Positions 35,509-43,608 of a stretch of 64,000 nt of DNA are shown in pieces. The notes beneath the pieces are model-generated. The model was given only the letters and a program-made list of their open reading frames with translations. It had not been told where the DNA came from and made no database searches. The position numbers and the translations under genes were made by a program. Source of the stretch: Brumimicrobium glaciale. Its GTDB lineage: Bacteria; Bacteroidota; Bacteroidia; Flavobacteriales_D; Crocinitomicaceae. Positions within the stretch are counted from its first letter, which is position 1. Each line of letters starts with the position of its first letter. The stretch is taken from NCBI RefSeq assembly GCF_004152935.1, contig NZ_SETE01000002.1, positions 434,001-498,000 on the forward strand. Direction: 5' to 3'.

Positions 35509-36624
35509 ATGAGTGATTATATTGTTTCTGCAAGAAAATACAGACCCAAAACCTTCGATACGTTGGTGGGTCAAGGCAATATTTCTACAACTTTAAAAAA
35601 TGCAATCAAAAACGATCAGTTAGCGCAAGCATTTTTATTTTGTGGTTCGCGTGGTGTTGGTAAAACATCCACTGCTCGTATTTTAGCAAAAACAATTAAC
35701 TGCTCTAATCGCACTGAAAACATTGAAGCATGCGGAGAATGTCCATCATGTAAATCTTTCGATGAAGGTCAATCTTTAAACGTTTATGAATTAGATGCCG
35801 CTTCTAACAATAGTGTGGACGACATCAGAAGTTTAATTGACCAAGTTAGAGTTGCTCCACAATTAGGAGATTACAAAGTCTATATTATTGATGAGGTGCA
35901 CATGCTTTCAACAGCTGCTTTTAATGCTTTCTTAAAGACATTAGAAGAGCCTCCAAAGCATGCAATTTTCATTCTTGCAACAACCGAAAAGCACAAAATA
36001 ATTCCTACCATACTTTCCCGTTGTCAGATTTTTGATTTCAGTAGGATTCAAATTTCTGATATCGCTGAACACTTGAAAAAGATTTCAGTTAGCGAAGGAA
36101 TTGATGCAGAAAGTGAAGGATTACATTTAATTGCTCAAAAAGCAGATGGTGCATTAAGAGATGCGCTTTCTATGTTTGATCAAATTGTAAGTTTTACAGG
36201 AAAAACATTGACTTATCAATCGGTAATAGAGAATCTAAATGTTTTGGATTACGATTACTATTTCCGATTAGTTGATTACGCTATAGAGGAGGATATTACA
36301 AGTAGTTTATTATTGTATCACGAAATCGTAAATCATGGATTTGATGGTCACCAATTCTTAGTTGGACTTTCTGAACATTACCGTAATTTATTGGTGGGTA
36401 AAAATCCAAAAACCGTCGAATTACTCGAAGTTGGAGATTCTATTAAGCAACGTTACAAAGACCAGTCAGCAACAATTGACGCTAAACACATAATGCGTGC
36501 ACTTGGAGTTATAAGTAGCGCTGACACTAATTATAAAGCAGCTAAAAATCAGCGGTTACTCGTTGAATTAACTTTGATGCAATTGTGTTCGATTAAAAAC
36601 GAGCTCGAAAAAAAAAAGCCTTAA
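35509..36624 (+). CDS. dnaX: DNA polymerase III gamma-like short product
   Basis: The unshifted product of dnaX: 371 aa ending in ELEKKKP, with the complete AAA+ ATPase, zinc site and the start of domain III but no tau-specific C-terminus. In E. coli the short gamma form is made by -1 frameshifting at A AAA AAG; here it would be the default product and the long form would need the shift. Whether it is made in the cell is unknown. A TATTTTTG element at 35497-35504 ends only 4 nt before the ATG, so the mRNA may be almost leaderless. Confidence 0.6.
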   Translation: MSDYIVSARKYRPKTFDTLVGQGNISTTLKNAIKNDQLAQAFLFCGSRGVGKTSTARILAKTINCSNRTENIEACGECPSCKSFDEGQSLNVYELDAASNNSVDDIRSLIDQVRVAPQLGDYKVYIIDEVHMLSTAAFNAFLKTLEEPPKHAIFILATTEKHKIIPTILSRCQIFDFSRIQISDIAEHLKKISVSEGIDAESEGLHLIAQKADGALRDALSMFDQIVSFTGKTLTYQSVIENLNVLDYDYYFRLVDYAIEEDITSSLLLYHEIVNHGFDGHQFLVGLSEHYRNLLVGKNPKTVELLEVGDSIKQRYKDQSATIDAKHIMRALGVISSADTNYKAAKNQRLLVELTLMQLCSIKNELEKKKP

Positions 36625-37244
36625 CTGACCCTGTTGAGATCATTCCTTTTAAAGGACAAAAAGACAGTAAAGCATTACGCGATAATAAAGGAAATTCTGC
36701 TCCACAAGCGAAGACAGTTGAAAAACCAAAACCGATAACTTTAAACAAGGAAGCTAAGCAGCTCTCCGCTCCTACTCGAAAGCTCAATAATTCCTACTTA
36801 GGCATCAACGATTTAATGTCTCAAGCGAATGAGAAAAAAGAGGAAGTTGTTGAAGAAAACCACGACAATCGTCCAACAGATTCATTTTCTATTGATGATT
36901 TAAGAATGACTTGGAGAAAGTTCGCATTCAAAGCTAAAGAAGATGGAATGGGAACACTCTACACAGCGATGATTGGAAATGACCCGGAAATTGGAGAAAA
37001 CTTTTTGATAAAGCACAGAGTAGATAATGATGTTCAGCTAGGATTTATTCAAACGCATGAAACAACATTAGTTGGATATTTAAGAAAAGAACTCAATAAC
37101 TGGTCTATTCAATTAAAACTAACTGAAGAAACAATTGAAGCAGGAAAATTCTACTCAAGTCAAGATAAATTTAACGACATGGCGGAGCGTAATCCGCATT
37201 TAACAACATTACGTCAAAAATTTAAGCTAGATATTGATTTTTAG
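35509..37244 (+). CDS. dnaX: DNA polymerase III tau subunit, read through a -1 frameshift
   Basis: Tau is the clamp-loader ATPase that joins polymerase cores in the replisome. Frame 1 (35509-36618) encodes the AAA+ part: Walker A GSRGVGKT (46-53), zinc cysteines 65, 75, 78 and 81, DEVH (128-131) and the LSRC arginine finger. After codon 370 the frame stops (TAA, 36622-36624), but the -1 frame is open without a break from 36618 to 37244 and encodes 208 more residues, a Pro/Lys-rich linker followed by a C-terminal domain ending KFKLDIDF. A shift at the run of ten A residues at 36608-36617 joins both into a 578-aa tau, the usual length. Essential gene, so either slippage is productive or the A-run length is misassembled. 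Confidence 0.8.
36608..36618 (+). other. A10-G slippery site in dnaX
   Basis: Ten A residues then G, read GAA AAA AAA AAG in frame 1. A homopolymer this long allows transcriptional slippage and ribosomal -1 shifting; a gain of one A (or loss of two) restores the tau frame. The frame-1 stop follows two codons later. Confidence 0.8.
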
Positions 37245-37258
37245 TAAGCCAATAAGCA

Positions 37259-37288
37259 TTGTAGTAATTAAACAAATATGTATATTTG
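37259..37288 (+). promoter_or_regulatory. promoter of rplS
   Basis: TTG (37259-37261), 19-nt spacer, TATATTTG (37281-37288), an exact match to the Bacteroidota promoter, followed by CACC. A second weaker element TAATATTG lies at 37363-37370. Confidence 0.75.
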
Positions 37289-37404
37289 CACCACTAATTA
37301 AACGCGAATTAAATTTTTAAATAATATTCAATATCCGGCGTGTTTAATTCATAAATTATATGTAATATTGCACCCCAATTTCGGATAAGAATAAAATAAT
37401 AGTC

Positions 37405-37755
37405 ATGGATTTAATAAAAGAAGTTCAAAACGAATTTTCAACGGCATACGACGCACCAGTTTTCGGAGCAGGAGACACAGTAGCTGTTTCATATAAAATT
37501 AGAGAAGGTGAAAAAGAGCGTATTCAGCAGTACACTGGGGTTGTTTTACAACGTCGTGGTGTTGGATCAACGGAGACTTTCACTGTTCGTAAAATATCAG
37601 GTGGTATCGGAGTAGAGCGTATCTTCCCATTACACTCACCTTTTATTGACGATATTAAAGTTCTTAAAAGAGGTGCTGTACGTAGAGCTCGTATTTTCTA
37701 CTTCCGTGAAAGAACTGGTAAAGCTGCAAGAATTAAGGAAAAAAGAAGATTCTAG
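37405..37755 (+). CDS. rplS: 50S ribosomal protein L19
   Basis: A 116-aa ribosomal protein located at the 30S-50S interface. Recognised by [60 protein letters not shown] and [20 protein letters not shown]. Full length. Transcribed from its own strong promoter and ended by a hairpin terminator; the usual trmD neighbour is absent. Confidence 0.98.
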   Translation: MDLIKEVQNEFSTAYDAPVFGAGDTVAVSYKIREGEKERIQQYTGVVLQRRGVGSTETFTVRKISGGIGVERIFPLHSPFIDDIKVLKRGAVRRARIFYFRERTGKAARIKEKRRF

Positions 37756-37779
37756 AATTTTCTTTCCTAAAATATATTT

Positions 37780-37812
37780 AAGGACTTTCTTTCCAAAGGA
37801 AGTCCTTTTTTT
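37780..37812 (+). terminator. terminator of rplS
   Basis: Stem AAGGACTT (37780-37787) / AAGTCCTT (37800-37807), with an inner CTTTCCAAAG hairpin, and a T-run to 37812. Confidence 0.85.
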
Positions 37813-37834
37813 GGTTGAATAAATTTCAATTAGA

Positions 37835-38548
37835 ATGAAAAGGAAACGAAAGCGTCCAGTCATAATCCCACTTATTCTATTCCTAATCATTTTCAGCTTG
37901 ATCCTTTGGAGTTCATTACAGTTTAAAAGCAGTGATGATTTCAATTATGCAATTCCAAAAAACTACAAAGGATTCGGAATCGACGTTTCTCACCACCAAG
38001 GTAAAATTAATTGGGACACTTTATTTTCCAAACCGCTTTCTCCAACTATTCAATTTGTTTATGCAAAAGCAACTGAAGGAAAGGACCATACAGACAGAGA
38101 GTGGGGATACAACCGATCTGAATTGATAAGAAAAAAAATAAAACATGGAGCCTACCATTTCTTTCGACCAGAAACAAATCCTTTAGAACAAGTAAACCAT
38201 TTTTTAAAGCAATACCAACCCCGTGAAACCGACTTAGCTCCAGTTTTAGACGTGGAAATCGAAGCTATTTCTGATGAAGTACTTCTAGAAAACATGAAGA
38301 TCTTCTTAGTTGAAGTTGAAGAAAGAACGGGTAAAAGACCAATTATCTATACTTCATTCCATTTCTACAGAACAAAATTCAAGAATCAATTCGAAGATTA
38401 CAAATTTTGGATAGCAGCCTATTCAGAGCCTTTTCTTTTACCCAAAGACGAACGAATTCTATATTGGCAATTTACAGATCAAGGAGATTTACCGTATCAT
38501 AAGAATGTGAAATTAGATCTGAATGTGAGTCGGGTGGCTTTTGATTAA
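37835..38548 (+). CDS. glycoside hydrolase family 25 (lysozyme-type muramidase)
   Basis: A 237-aa exported or membrane-anchored muramidase that cuts the glycan backbone of peptidoglycan. Basic N-terminus and one membrane segment (about 9-28), then the GH25 barrel: GFGIDVSHHQGKINW (Asp50), VYAKATEGKD, GAYHFFRPETNP and the catalytic LDVEIE (Asp139, Glu141). The N-terminal anchor suggests it stays at the inner membrane facing the periplasm. It starts 22 nt after the rplS terminator and is the only gene of its transcript. Confidence 0.92.
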   Translation: MKRKRKRPVIIPLILFLIIFSLILWSSLQFKSSDDFNYAIPKNYKGFGIDVSHHQGKINWDTLFSKPLSPTIQFVYAKATEGKDHTDREWGYNRSELIRKKIKHGAYHFFRPETNPLEQVNHFLKQYQPRETDLAPVLDVEIEAISDEVLLENMKIFLVEVEERTGKRPIIYTSFHFYRTKFKNQFEDYKFWIAAYSEPFLLPKDERILYWQFTDQGDLPYHKNVKLDLNVSRVAFD

Positions 38549-38765
38549 CAACTGACTTCGTCTCCGCTCAGCCAACTGTTAATTTTACTCAGCCGACTAG
38601 CGTTTTATTGATTATTAAAGTTCCCCTGTATTTAAAATCCCCCCCAAAGCAACAAGCCGATCATCTAAAAGAAAAAACACATATAGAATAGCTCTTCATC
38701 CTCGCTCTCCACTTTAACAATCGACAAATTAGGGAATGAGGCGAAATCAAATGGAATATGCTATA

Positions 38766-39026
38766 TCATAAAATTGAAATAATCATTATTTGACTCAATA
38801 AAATTGCGGAAAGAAAAAATATATAAAGATAAACTAAATCAATTTTCTTCAAAAGTGAAAAAGCACCATAAATCAAACCAAAAACAACACTTACTAAAAT
38901 TGAAATAAAAGCAATTTGAACAATGATAAATTCTGGGCGTCCATTATAAATCAACTCATGATATATCATCAGCAAAAAGCCAGACGATAGTAGTATGCCA
39001 GTTTTGATAAAAATTTTAAGTTTCAT
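38766..39026 (-). CDS. small membrane protein, unknown function
   Basis: An 86-aa protein with three hydrophobic segments (about 6-24, 32-54, 62-84) and no recognised family. The ATG at 39026 is chosen; a TTG-initiated extension to 39044 is open but has no support. It lies among repeat remnants and may be recent or degenerate. Confidence 0.4.
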   Translation of the reverse strand: MKLKIFIKTGILLSSGFLLMIYHELIYNGRPEFIIVQIAFISILVSVVFGLIYGAFSLLKKIDLVYLYIFFLSAILLSQIMIISIL

Positions 39027-39107
39027 TATTAAAATATTTAGCAACTTTAAAACATAATGTAAAGTACATTTTAAACTTTAAATCGAGGCGGCTGAGCTTT
39101 CGGTTAT

Positions 39108-39120
39108 TGAGCCTGTCGAA
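39108..39120. repeat. 13-bp dispersed motif
   Basis: Complement of TTCGACAGGCTCA, inside a small inverted repeat (CGGTTATTGAGCC...CGAAATACCG) downstream of the isochorismate synthase gene. The same 13-mer recurs at 59264-59276. Confidence 0.6.
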
Positions 39121-39137
39121 ATACCGAAGCCCCGACA

Positions 39138-40115
39138 TCACCCAAATATAACAGACAACAAAGTCTCGCTTTTATCTTCTGTTTCTTGTAATTCTTTTGC
39201 TAGATCTGAAGCAAGCGTAATTCCTCCTCCAACATATAAAGCGAAGTTTTCTTTTAAAACTTGCATGCAGCGAAGGTTTACATAAACAGCCAATTCATCT
39301 TTAGATTTCAATCCAACAAGTCCTGTATAAAACTCACGTTCATGTGGTTCGTTGGTAAGAATGTGTTCTTGTGCTAAATCACTTGGGGTTCCACAAACAG
39401 CCGGTGTTGGGTGAAGCGATTGCATTAAAGCATTCCATTTTTCTTTTGGCAATTGGAATTCATAATCTGTTTGCAAATGATAAACTGCTCCTTTTTTTAC
39501 TGTTTCCGCTTGCGAAACAACTAGTTTTCCTGGAGATTGTTCATTGATTTTATCTTTTACAAAATCTACTACATATTGTTGTTCTTCTTGCTCTTTTTCT
39601 GTCCATTCAGTTTCTTCAGAACTTTTTGTTCCGGCCAGAGCCATAGATTTCATACAATTTTCATTTCCAGAAAGTAAAGTTTCTGGAGTCGCCCCTATCC
39701 AAGTTCCGAATTTTTCATCGCTTGCTAAATAGACCAAAGCTTGGCTTTTGTATGCTTTTGCTAATCGATTAAAAACAGTTTCCATTTCTAACAAATCTTC
39801 TTTTTCTACCAATTTAATTCTAGAGAAAATAGCTTTTTGGATACCGAACATTTCGAAGCCGTCAATGAAATATTGAAGTCCGTTTAAGTAAGCTTTTTCG
39901 TTGGCTACAAAAATATTGTCTTCATTATTAAAAGTTAAATCAGCATTAGAAAAAGAACTGATTTCCTGATCTATTTCAAAATAAAACGACTTTTTCTTGG
40001 TGAAATCTGTAATAAAAAAACAGTCGTCAGGAAGTTTTTCCAGGCCTTTCTCTACCCATTTACCTTTATACATCTTTGCAGTTCCATTTGGAAACTGATA
40101 TGCTAAACAAGCCAT
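39138..40115 (-). CDS. menF: isochorismate synthase (chorismate-utilising enzyme)
   Basis: A 325-aa enzyme converting chorismate to isochorismate, the first step of menaquinone synthesis. Motifs of the chorismate-binding fold: AIFSRIKLVE, the IGATPETLLS box, the LAGTKSSEE loop, the LHPTPAVCGTP motif and YVGGGITLASDLAKELQETEDKSE. The frame is open to a TTG at 40139, but the ATG at 40115 avoids overlap with the thioesterase gene, whose stop is 8 nt upstream. The symbol is given because menaquinone is the standard quinone of this phylum; an entC-type siderophore role is less likely without other siderophore genes nearby. Confidence 0.85.
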   Translation of the reverse strand: MACLAYQFPNGTAKMYKGKWVEKGLEKLPDDCFFITDFTKKKSFYFEIDQEISSFSNADLTFNNEDNIFVANEKAYLNGLQYFIDGFEMFGIQKAIFSRIKLVEKEDLLEMETVFNRLAKAYKSQALVYLASDEKFGTWIGATPETLLSGNENCMKSMALAGTKSSEETEWTEKEQEEQQYVVDFVKDKINEQSPGKLVVSQAETVKKGAVYHLQTDYEFQLPKEKWNALMQSLHPTPAVCGTPSDLAQEHILTNEPHEREFYTGLVGLKSKDELAVYVNLRCMQVLKENFALYVGGGITLASDLAKELQETEDKSETLLSVIFG

Positions 40116-40122
40116 AATAATT

Positions 40123-40542
40123 CTATTTTCTAGGTACAACCATAACTGTTAAACGTCCTGTACAAACCAAAACACCTGTTTCATTATCAGTCAAATCAAC
40201 TTGCCAAACATGCGTTCTTTTTCCTGCATGCACAACTTTTCCAACCGCTTTTACTAAACCAGATGACATTCCACCCACGTGATTTGCATTAATTTCAATT
40301 CCAACAGGTACTTCCTTTTCAATATCTAGCATCAATGTTGAACCCATCGAACCAATACTTTCAATTAAAGCTGCACTTGCTCCACCATGAAGTAATTTCA
40401 TAGGTTGATGCGTTTTTGAATTCACAGGCATTGTTGCCACTATATAGTCTTTTCCTAGTTCCACACACTTTATATCCAAAACTTCCATCAGCGTGTCCTT
40501 ACTAAAAGAATTGATATAATCTAAATCTACTTGTTTGAGCAT
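40123..40542 (-). CDS. PaaI-type hotdog thioesterase, likely 1,4-dihydroxy-2-naphthoyl-CoA hydrolase
   Basis: A 139-aa hotdog-fold acyl-CoA thioesterase. The active-site helix is LLHGGASAALIESIGSMGS with the HGG motif and a catalytic Glu; GIEINANHVGGMSSG and a terminal VCTGRLTVMVVP strand follow. It is transcribed directly ahead of isochorismate synthase (7 nt apart), which suggests that it releases DHNA from DHNA-CoA in menaquinone synthesis (MenI role). The general PaaI assignment is firm; the specific substrate is inference from the neighbour. Confidence 0.8.
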   Translation of the reverse strand: MLKQVDLDYINSFSKDTLMEVLDIKCVELGKDYIVATMPVNSKTHQPMKLLHGGASAALIESIGSMGSTLMLDIEKEVPVGIEINANHVGGMSSGLVKAVGKVVHAGKRTHVWQVDLTDNETGVLVCTGRLTVMVVPRK

Positions 40543-40597
40543 AAAATTGATTTTAAAAAGTTTTTAAATACTGAATAATGATAAAACAATCAACTTC

Positions 40598-40605
40598 TGT
40601 ATTTG
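40598..40605 (+). promoter_or_regulatory. -7-like element before murB
   Basis: TGTATTTG followed by TGCACC, close to TAnnTTTG. It lies inside the possible upstream extension of the murB frame, which supports the later ATG at 40647. Confidence 0.35.
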
Positions 40606-40646
40606 TGCACCCTAAAAGTAATTACATTCGTATAAAAATTGACAAA

Positions 40647-41657
40647 ATGCTTCAAGAAAACGTAAATCTTAAACCATTCAACACTTTCGGAATAACTGTT
40701 CATTCGAAATATTTCGCTACTTTCTCATCAATAAAAGTGTTACAAACCCTTCTTTCTGAGGTAAAAGACAGAAACTTATTGATTTTAGGTGGAGGAAGTA
40801 ATGTACTATTTCAAGGGGATTATGATGGCGTTATTTTACGCAATGAAATAAAAGGAATTGAACTTATCCAAGAAACTGATAAGGAAGTAATTTTGAAAGT
40901 TGGTGCTGGGGAGAATTGGCACGAATTAGTTCTACATGCAATTAAAAAAGGATGGGGAGGAATAGAAAATTTATCTCTTATTCCGGGAAGTGTTGGCGCT
41001 AGTCCTATGCAAAACATTGGGGCTTATGGAGTAGAAATTAAAGATGTCTTTGAATCTTTAGAGGCATTAGAAATTGCTACAGGTCAAATCCGTACTTTCT
41101 CGCATGAAGATTGTCAATTTGGTTACAGAGAGAGTGTTTTTAAAAAGGAATTAAAAGACAAATTCGTTATTACTTCTGTCAATTATAAACTCAGGAGATC
41201 TTCACAACTCAACACAAGTTATGGTGCAATAGAAGAAGAGTTGAACTTGAGAAAGATTACAGAGCCTTCAATTAAGGATGTGAGTGATGCGGTAATTGCT
41301 ATTCGTCAATCAAAACTACCTGATCCTAAGAAAATTGGAAATGCTGGGAGTTTCTTTAAAAACCCAGTAATTCCTACAAAGCAATATGTAGAATTACAGA
41401 AGCGTTACGCGAATATTCCTTCTTATAAAGTGGATGAATTGAACGTAAAAGTTCCAGCAGGTTGGCTGATTGATCAATCTGGATGGAAAGGCAAAACAAT
41501 TGGTGATTATGGTGTGCATAAACGCCAGGCTTTGGTCCTTGTGAACTATAAAGACGCCAAAGGAGTGGATATTTTAAATCTATCAGAACAGATAATTCAG
41601 GATATTTTTGAGGGTTATGGGATAAAACTCGAACGAGAAGTGAATATTATCCATTAA
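40647..41657 (+). CDS. murB: UDP-N-acetylenolpyruvoylglucosamine reductase
   Basis: A 336-aa FAD enzyme that reduces the enolpyruvyl group to form UDP-MurNAc for peptidoglycan. Type I MurB features: NLKPFNTFGI start, LLILGGGSNVL (FAD loop), SLIPGSVGASPMQNIGAYG, the GYRESVFK tyrosine-arginine, catalytic Ser in GNAGSFFKNP and the C-terminal Glu in LEREV. The frame continues upstream to an ATG at 40578, but homology begins at 40647. It is divergent from the thioesterase gene. Confidence 0.96.
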   Translation: MLQENVNLKPFNTFGITVHSKYFATFSSIKVLQTLLSEVKDRNLLILGGGSNVLFQGDYDGVILRNEIKGIELIQETDKEVILKVGAGENWHELVLHAIKKGWGGIENLSLIPGSVGASPMQNIGAYGVEIKDVFESLEALEIATGQIRTFSHEDCQFGYRESVFKKELKDKFVITSVNYKLRRSSQLNTSYGAIEEELNLRKITEPSIKDVSDAVIAIRQSKLPDPKKIGNAGSFFKNPVIPTKQYVELQKRYANIPSYKVDELNVKVPAGWLIDQSGWKGKTIGDYGVHKRQALVLVNYKDAKGVDILNLSEQIIQDIFEGYGIKLEREVNIIH

Positions 41658-41720
41658 AAGTAGTATTTAAAAAAGTTCTAAACAACTTACACCACTATAA
41701 AACAACTATTTAAACAATAT

Positions 41721-41737
41721 ATGATTTAATAAATCAT
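41721..41737. promoter_or_regulatory. candidate palindromic operator upstream of the oxoamine synthase
   Basis: ATGATTTA-A-TAAATCAT, 8-bp perfect arms with a 1-nt centre, located about 33 nt upstream of the -7 element at 41770. Shape and place fit a dimeric repressor or activator; no regulator gene is nearby. Confidence 0.35.
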
Positions 41738-41769
41738 CATTTAGAGTATGAAAATCTCTAAAAATCAGC

Positions 41770-41777
41770 TATCTTTG
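41770..41777 (+). promoter_or_regulatory. -7 element of the oxoamine synthase gene
   Basis: TATCTTTG, an exact TAnnTTTG match followed by CAAAC, 51 nt before the ATG. Confidence 0.6.
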
Positions 41778-41828
41778 CAAACATAATTAATAGCAACTTT
41801 TTATAAGGTTGGCTAAAAAAAGACTTTT

Positions 41829-43094
41829 ATGGCTAAAGACATATTTGAAAAAATAAAAGAAAATAGAGGTCCGATAGGACAGCATGCTAAAGGAGTTCAT
41901 GGCTACTTTACTTTCCCTAAATTGGAAGGTGAAATCGGAAACAAGATGTTATTCCGAGGAAAAGAGTGCCTTGTATGGTCAGTAAACAACTACTTAGGTT
42001 TAGCAAATCACCCAGAAGTTCGTAAAGCAGATGCTGAGGCGGCTGCAAAATGGGGGATGGCTTATCCAATGGGAGCTAGAATGATGACTGGTCAGACAAG
42101 TGAGCACGAAGCTTTAGAAAATGAACTTTCAGATTTCATGGGTACAGAAGACACCATTCTTTTAAACTTCGGTTATCAAGGAATGGTTTCAGCTATCGAT
42201 TGTTTAGTAGACCGTAATGACGTTATCGTTTACGATAGTGAATCTCACGCGTGTATTTTAGACGGAATGAGATTGCATGCAGGAAAACGCTTTGTTTTTA
42301 AGCACAATGATATGGAGAGCTTTGACACACAAATGTCGAGAGCAACTAAATTGGTTGAAAACAATAACGGTGGAATTCTTGTAATTACTGAAGGTGTATT
42401 CGGAATGGCTGGAGATCAAGGAGACCTTAAAGGAATCGTTGAATTCAGAAAGTCAGGAAAATACGACTTTAGATTATTCGTAGATGACGCGCATGGTTTC
42501 GGAACTATTGGTGAAACAGGAATGGGTGCTGGTGAAGAACAAGGTGTTCACGAAGAAATCGATGTATTGTTCGGAACTTTTGCTAAATCAATGGCTTCAA
42601 TTGGAGCATTTATTTGTGCAAAAGAACACATTATCGAATTCATGCGTTACAACATGCGTTCGCAAATGTTTGCCAAATCACTTCCAATGCCTTTAGTTGT
42701 TGGTGCGCGTAAGCGTTTAGAGTTATTAAGAACTCAGCCAGAACATAAAGAGAACCTTTGGAAAATCGCAACTGCATTACAGAAAGGATTGAGAGAAAAC
42801 GGATTCAACATTGGAGAAACTAACTCTGCTGTAACTCCTGTTAATCTTCAAGGAAATCTTGCTGAAGCAACAAATATGACTTTTGATTTACGTGAAAACT
42901 ACAGTATTTTCTGTTCAATTGTTATTTATCCAGTTGTTCCTAAGGATACAATTATGTTGCGTTTAATTCCTACAGCGGCTCACACCCTAGAGGATGTACA
43001 ATACACAATTGATACCTTCAAAATAGTGAAAGCTAAATTGGATAGAGGAGAATACAAAGCAGAAGAGCTTGCAAACGTTGAAGTTGACAAATAA
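41829..43094 (+). CDS. alpha-oxoamine synthase family PLP enzyme (serine palmitoyltransferase or cysteate acyltransferase type)
   Basis: A 421-aa PLP-dependent acyltransferase joining an amino acid with an acyl thioester. Hallmarks: WSVNNYLGLANHPEV, GMAYPMGARMMTGQT, DSESHACILDG (His140 stacking on PLP), FVDDAHGFGTIG (Asp219/220, His222) and the Schiff-base Lys253 in TFAKSMASIGAF. In Bacteroidota such enzymes start sphingolipid (serine plus palmitoyl) or sulfonolipid (cysteate plus acyl) synthesis; glycine C-acetyltransferase and BioF are the other family members. No kbl or bio partner (tdh, bioD) is adjacent, which makes a lipid role more likely. Monocistronic with a strong terminator. Confidence 0.85.
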   Translation: MAKDIFEKIKENRGPIGQHAKGVHGYFTFPKLEGEIGNKMLFRGKECLVWSVNNYLGLANHPEVRKADAEAAAKWGMAYPMGARMMTGQTSEHEALENELSDFMGTEDTILLNFGYQGMVSAIDCLVDRNDVIVYDSESHACILDGMRLHAGKRFVFKHNDMESFDTQMSRATKLVENNNGGILVITEGVFGMAGDQGDLKGIVEFRKSGKYDFRLFVDDAHGFGTIGETGMGAGEEQGVHEEIDVLFGTFAKSMASIGAFICAKEHIIEFMRYNMRSQMFAKSLPMPLVVGARKRLELLRTQPEHKENLWKIATALQKGLRENGFNIGETNSAVTPVNLQGNLAEATNMTFDLRENYSIFCSIVIYPVVPKDTIMLRLIPTAAHTLEDVQYTIDTFKIVKAKLDRGEYKAEELANVEVDK

Positions 43095-43150
43095 AATTTC
43101 TGAATTAGAAATTGAATATATATTTTGCTTAACTTGTTAATATAATTAAG

Positions 43151-43181
43151 TGCTCCCCAACTATGTTGGGGAGCATTTTTT
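43151..43181 (+). terminator. terminator of the oxoamine synthase gene
   Basis: Perfect 11-bp stem TGCTCCCCAAC / GTTGGGGAGCA with loop TAT and six T residues. Confidence 0.95.
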
Positions 43182-43608
43182 GTTGGCTCAAACTATATCA
43201 GCATTAATGAAATTCCAATTTTCAAGCTATAATACTGTTATAATGATTTTATCTTTAATTGTTTTAAATCTTTACCATTCCTTCGCTTGAGAACCCAAGG
43301 CCCCAACATTTCATTTTTTTCTATTTAAGCCTTAATTCAACATCTTTTTATTTGACCAAAAAGCCACATGATTTTACATAAGATTAACAGTCTTTTAAGT
43401 AAAATAAGCTTACGATTCCTTTGAATCCTCTTTAATTATTAGCCGAAAACAAATACTGAGTTAGCTCATGTCCTATCATGACTTATATCATTATTTTGTC
43501 CTTGTTAAGAATGTATGTTGCACCATGATAAGTTAGACTACTATCTTAATAAGATGGATGAAGTAGAAAGTCTATAATTCAACGAATAATAAATAAATTG
43601 GAATAATT
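43182..43608. other. AT-rich intergenic stretch before the flavoprotein
   Basis: No coding frame or RNA gene seen. A TATGTTGCACC segment near 43510-43525 resembles a degenerate promoter -7 element and is the best candidate for transcription of the next gene. Confidence 0.4.

Noticed and set aside
40578-40646. Longer N-terminus for murB
   Set aside because: The extra residues do not match MurB, and a promoter-like TGTATTTG lies within them.
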